NCBI GenBank assembly: GCA_943704495.1
Contig: CALSCR010002726.1
Coordinates: forward strand, 1-23,261
From: Pigoraptor chileana
Lineage: Eukaryota > Opisthokonta > Filasterea
DNA length: 23,261 nucleotides
Direction of reading: 5' to 3'
Each line of letters starts with the position of its first letter. Position 1 is the stretch's first letter. Position numbers and translations under genes: made by a program. Under the pieces are notes generated by a model, which worked only from the letters and a program-made list of their open reading frames with translations, did not search any database and was not told the DNA's origin. Shown here piece after piece: positions 21,801 to 23,261 of the stretch.

Positions 21801-22876
21801 TGCGATCGTTTGTATGTGCTGTTTAAATGTGCGTCTTTTTCTTCCGTTGCTCGCGTGTGTGCGTGTCCGTGCTATGGACTCAGCAAGTTATACCCCCACT
21901 CCCCCCTGTCTAACACGCATGCACACACGTTATCAGGCAAGCCGCTGCTCATTCTGCAGTCTCTGCGCCGTGCTCATCACGTCGATCCCACCAACGCCGA
22001 ACTCCACCACAACATTGTCGAGTTTGCCTCTCACTGTGAGTGTGTGTTAACAAGTTATTTGTTTTGCTTATTTGTTTGCGTGGGCGAATGTATTGTGGCG
22101 CCCGACGATCCCCATTTGCGTGCCACTGGAGTGGTGTACCTTGGCTAATAATGCTTTGCAATGCATTTACTATGCCTATTTCCGCTTTTTGCAGTCGCCG
22201 CGCGGAAGGATGTCCACGCAGCCGTGCGTGAGGTCGTCGACTCTGAGCTCAAAGCGCTTCTCGGCGGGCTCGATGTCAAGTCTTTCAATACCAAGTTCCT
22301 TGCCGCCAACACATCGTCACTCGTCCATCAACTGCACGGTGAGTGATAACACTTTGTTGCGCCCTTGCTGGCCCCCTATGTAAGTCGAAGACGTCGATCG
22401 AGCAAAGAAGCCGATGATTTACTTTTTTGTTGTTGCTATATGGGACCATTTGTGTGTCTGTGTTGCGTATAGGTGGTCTTGCTTCTGTGATCGTCGACGC
22501 CTCAACGGCCGCGAAGGTGGTGGCTACAATCACAAAGACGGACGGTTCTGTGGGCCCTCTCAACCTTAAGGCAAGCTAAGCGGCACCTGTGGCTGTTACG
22601 ACGACCCGTTGTGGCTGTGTTGACTGTGTCTGCGGCTGTGTCTGACTGCGCTCCATAGCTGATCCCTCTGTGGCCACATTTCAATGCTGCATGCCTTTAT
22701 TCGTGCAGAATGCAACCGCCATCCATGCGGCGCTGGCGGGTCCACTGAAGTCTGTCGCGGGTGCCGCGGACGCCTATCGCACCACGTGCCATGCTCTCTT
22801 CCCCGCCGCCGTCCACTTTGGCGCCGTGTCCAAGGGCCCTGCCGCCCCCTCAGCCGCCCCCGAGTCATCCGCATGA
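15860..22876 (+). CDS. NAA15: NAA15, auxiliary TPR subunit of NatA N-terminal acetyltransferase
   Basis: Scaffold that holds the catalytic subunit NAA10 and docks NatA on the ribosome, where it acetylates new N termini exposed after Met removal. Twenty exons: 15860-15907, 16084-16162, 16325-16524, 16932-17000, 17383-17517, 17661-17823, 18008-18111, 18401-18512, 18743-18922, 19118-19287, 19496-19648, 19823-19951, 20204-20417, 20861-20962, 21186-21283, 21600-21708, 21937-22035, 22195-22338, 22473-22570, 22709-22876; phases close, 857 aa (human 866). Strong matches include [13 protein letters not shown] at the N terminus, [83 protein letters not shown] and a basic helix [15 protein letters not shown] near 590-605. 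TPR helices run throughout. The intron at 22571 starts with GC instead of GT. The last exon is Ala/Pro-rich. Confidence 0.97.
18232..18285. repeat. CA-rich microsatellite in NAA15 intron 7
   Basis: A short tatata followed by a (CA)n run and degenerate ca/acac units within intron 18112-18400. Confidence 0.8.
20638..20800. repeat. Heptamer (GGTGGAT)n minisatellite in NAA15 intron 13
   Basis: About 23 units of ggtggat over 163 bases, with variant units ggtgtggtggat and ggaggat in ordered blocks. It lies in the middle of intron 20418-20860. All guanine doublets are on the sense strand, so two-tetrad G-quadruplexes are possible in DNA or pre-mRNA. The GWWMVD-type frames it produces are shadows of the repeat. 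Confidence 0.95.
21409..21476. repeat. AT-rich tandem repeat (ATGCCTATTATT-like) in NAA15 intron 15
   Basis: Five or so imperfect units of tatgcctattatta with variable spacing, within intron 21284-21599 and upstream of the CAAA run. Confidence 0.75.
21538..21592. repeat. (CAAA)n run at the 3' end of NAA15 intron 15
   Basis: Tetranucleotide caaa units fill the place where a polypyrimidine tract is expected, ending 7 bases before the acceptor AG at 21598-21599. A ctaac branch-point-like motif is embedded near 21563. Confidence 0.85.
22571..22708 (+). other. GC-AG intron (NAA15 intron 19)
   Basis: The exon ends CTTAAG and the intron begins gcaagc, ending ttcgtgcag. AAG|GCAAG is the usual strong context for GC donors. 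Reading straight on gives a stop three codons later, and no nearby GT donor keeps the frame, while the GC splice joins LNLK to NATAIHAAL in phase 0. Confidence 0.8.
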
Positions 22877-23261
22877 GTAATGGCGTCTATCACATGGGTC
22901 GCGTGATAGGAGTGTGTGTGTCGTGTATGGTGTGGTATGTGTGTGTTTGTGTGTGTGTGTGTGTGTGCGTGTGGGCGCGTATGATTGAGTAAATGAAATC
23001 TGGTCACGTGATGAAATTTGCTGTTTTGTTTTTGCGAGTGCTCGGCATCCACAAATGTCAACAAACAAACGCCTCGGCCGGTGAATTGATTTGGTCTGTC
23101 GTACAATTTGTGCAAGAATATCGAGGCTCTCCCAAAGTAATTGCTTCGGTCAGTTTGGTTCCGCTGCATCTTTTGTGGAGTGATAGTGGTTGCCCTCCGA
23201 AATTCGTTCTGAACTTACTAAATATCAAATCAGTTCAAAATAGTCAAGGGTGTCTTCCGAA
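22877..23261. other. Downstream region of NAA15 with GT microsatellite
   Basis: Holds a degenerate (GT)n run at about 22913-22975 shortly after the NAA15 stop, then a more AT-rich stretch to the window end. No AATAAA and no gene are visible. Confidence 0.6.

Overview
This is eukaryotic nuclear DNA, intron-rich and moderately GC-rich. It holds five well-supported conserved genes (one fucosyltransferase that runs in from the left edge is a sixth) and one probable unknown gene. The key lineage marker is a clear YAP/Yorkie co-activator next to an animal-type GPATCH8 homologue. Together with short introns (about 110 to 440 bp) and compact gaps, this suggests a unicellular relative of animals (filasterean, ichthyosporean, pluriformean or choanoflagellate). 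I cannot name the species. The gene models below were assembled by hand from reading frames and splice signals. In the five spliced models every exon phase closes, with 43 introns in all.

Layout: (1) 45-1249 (+), 3' exon of a GT10 alpha-1,3-fucosyltransferase; (2) 1250-2837, gene-poor spacer; (3) 2838-6394 (+), YAP/Yorkie homologue with two WW domains, six HxRxxS sites, a YAP-type coiled coil and three polyglutamine tracts, probably lacking its first exon in my model; (4) 6980-10053 (-), DDX52/Rok1 DEAD-box helicase, 9 exons, 561 aa, tail to tail with Yorkie; (5) 10630-11351 (+), probable unknown gene, divergent from DDX52; (6) 11352-12681, unresolved stretch with scattered coding-like pieces; (7) 12682-14456 (+), GPATCH8-like G-patch plus C2H2 protein, 8 exons, 330 aa; (8) 14640-15374 (-), RNA polymerase II subunit RPB11, 3 exons, 124 aa; (9) 15860-22876 (+), NAA15, the auxiliary subunit of the NatA acetyltransferase, 20 exons, 857 aa; (10) 22877-23261, downstream spacer with a GT microsatellite.

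Functionally the genes are mostly housekeeping (rRNA processing, mRNA synthesis, splicing-related, co-translational N-terminal acetylation) plus one growth-control regulator, Yorkie. They form divergent and convergent pairs but no operon-like unit. Two divergent promoters (DDX52/unknown and RPB11/NAA15) carry recognisable palindromic motifs (E-box, E2F-like, CRE).

The most interesting points are the architecture of the Yorkie gene (duplicated WW exon pairs, Lats-type site cluster, TEAD-binding-like N terminus reaching upstream of the first AUG), the strongly GTG-biased 5' splice sites, a GC-AG intron and a pyrimidine-poor 3' splice site in NAA15, and private tandem repeats inside many introns. 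I saw no transposon, virus-like element, tRNA, rRNA or CRISPR array.
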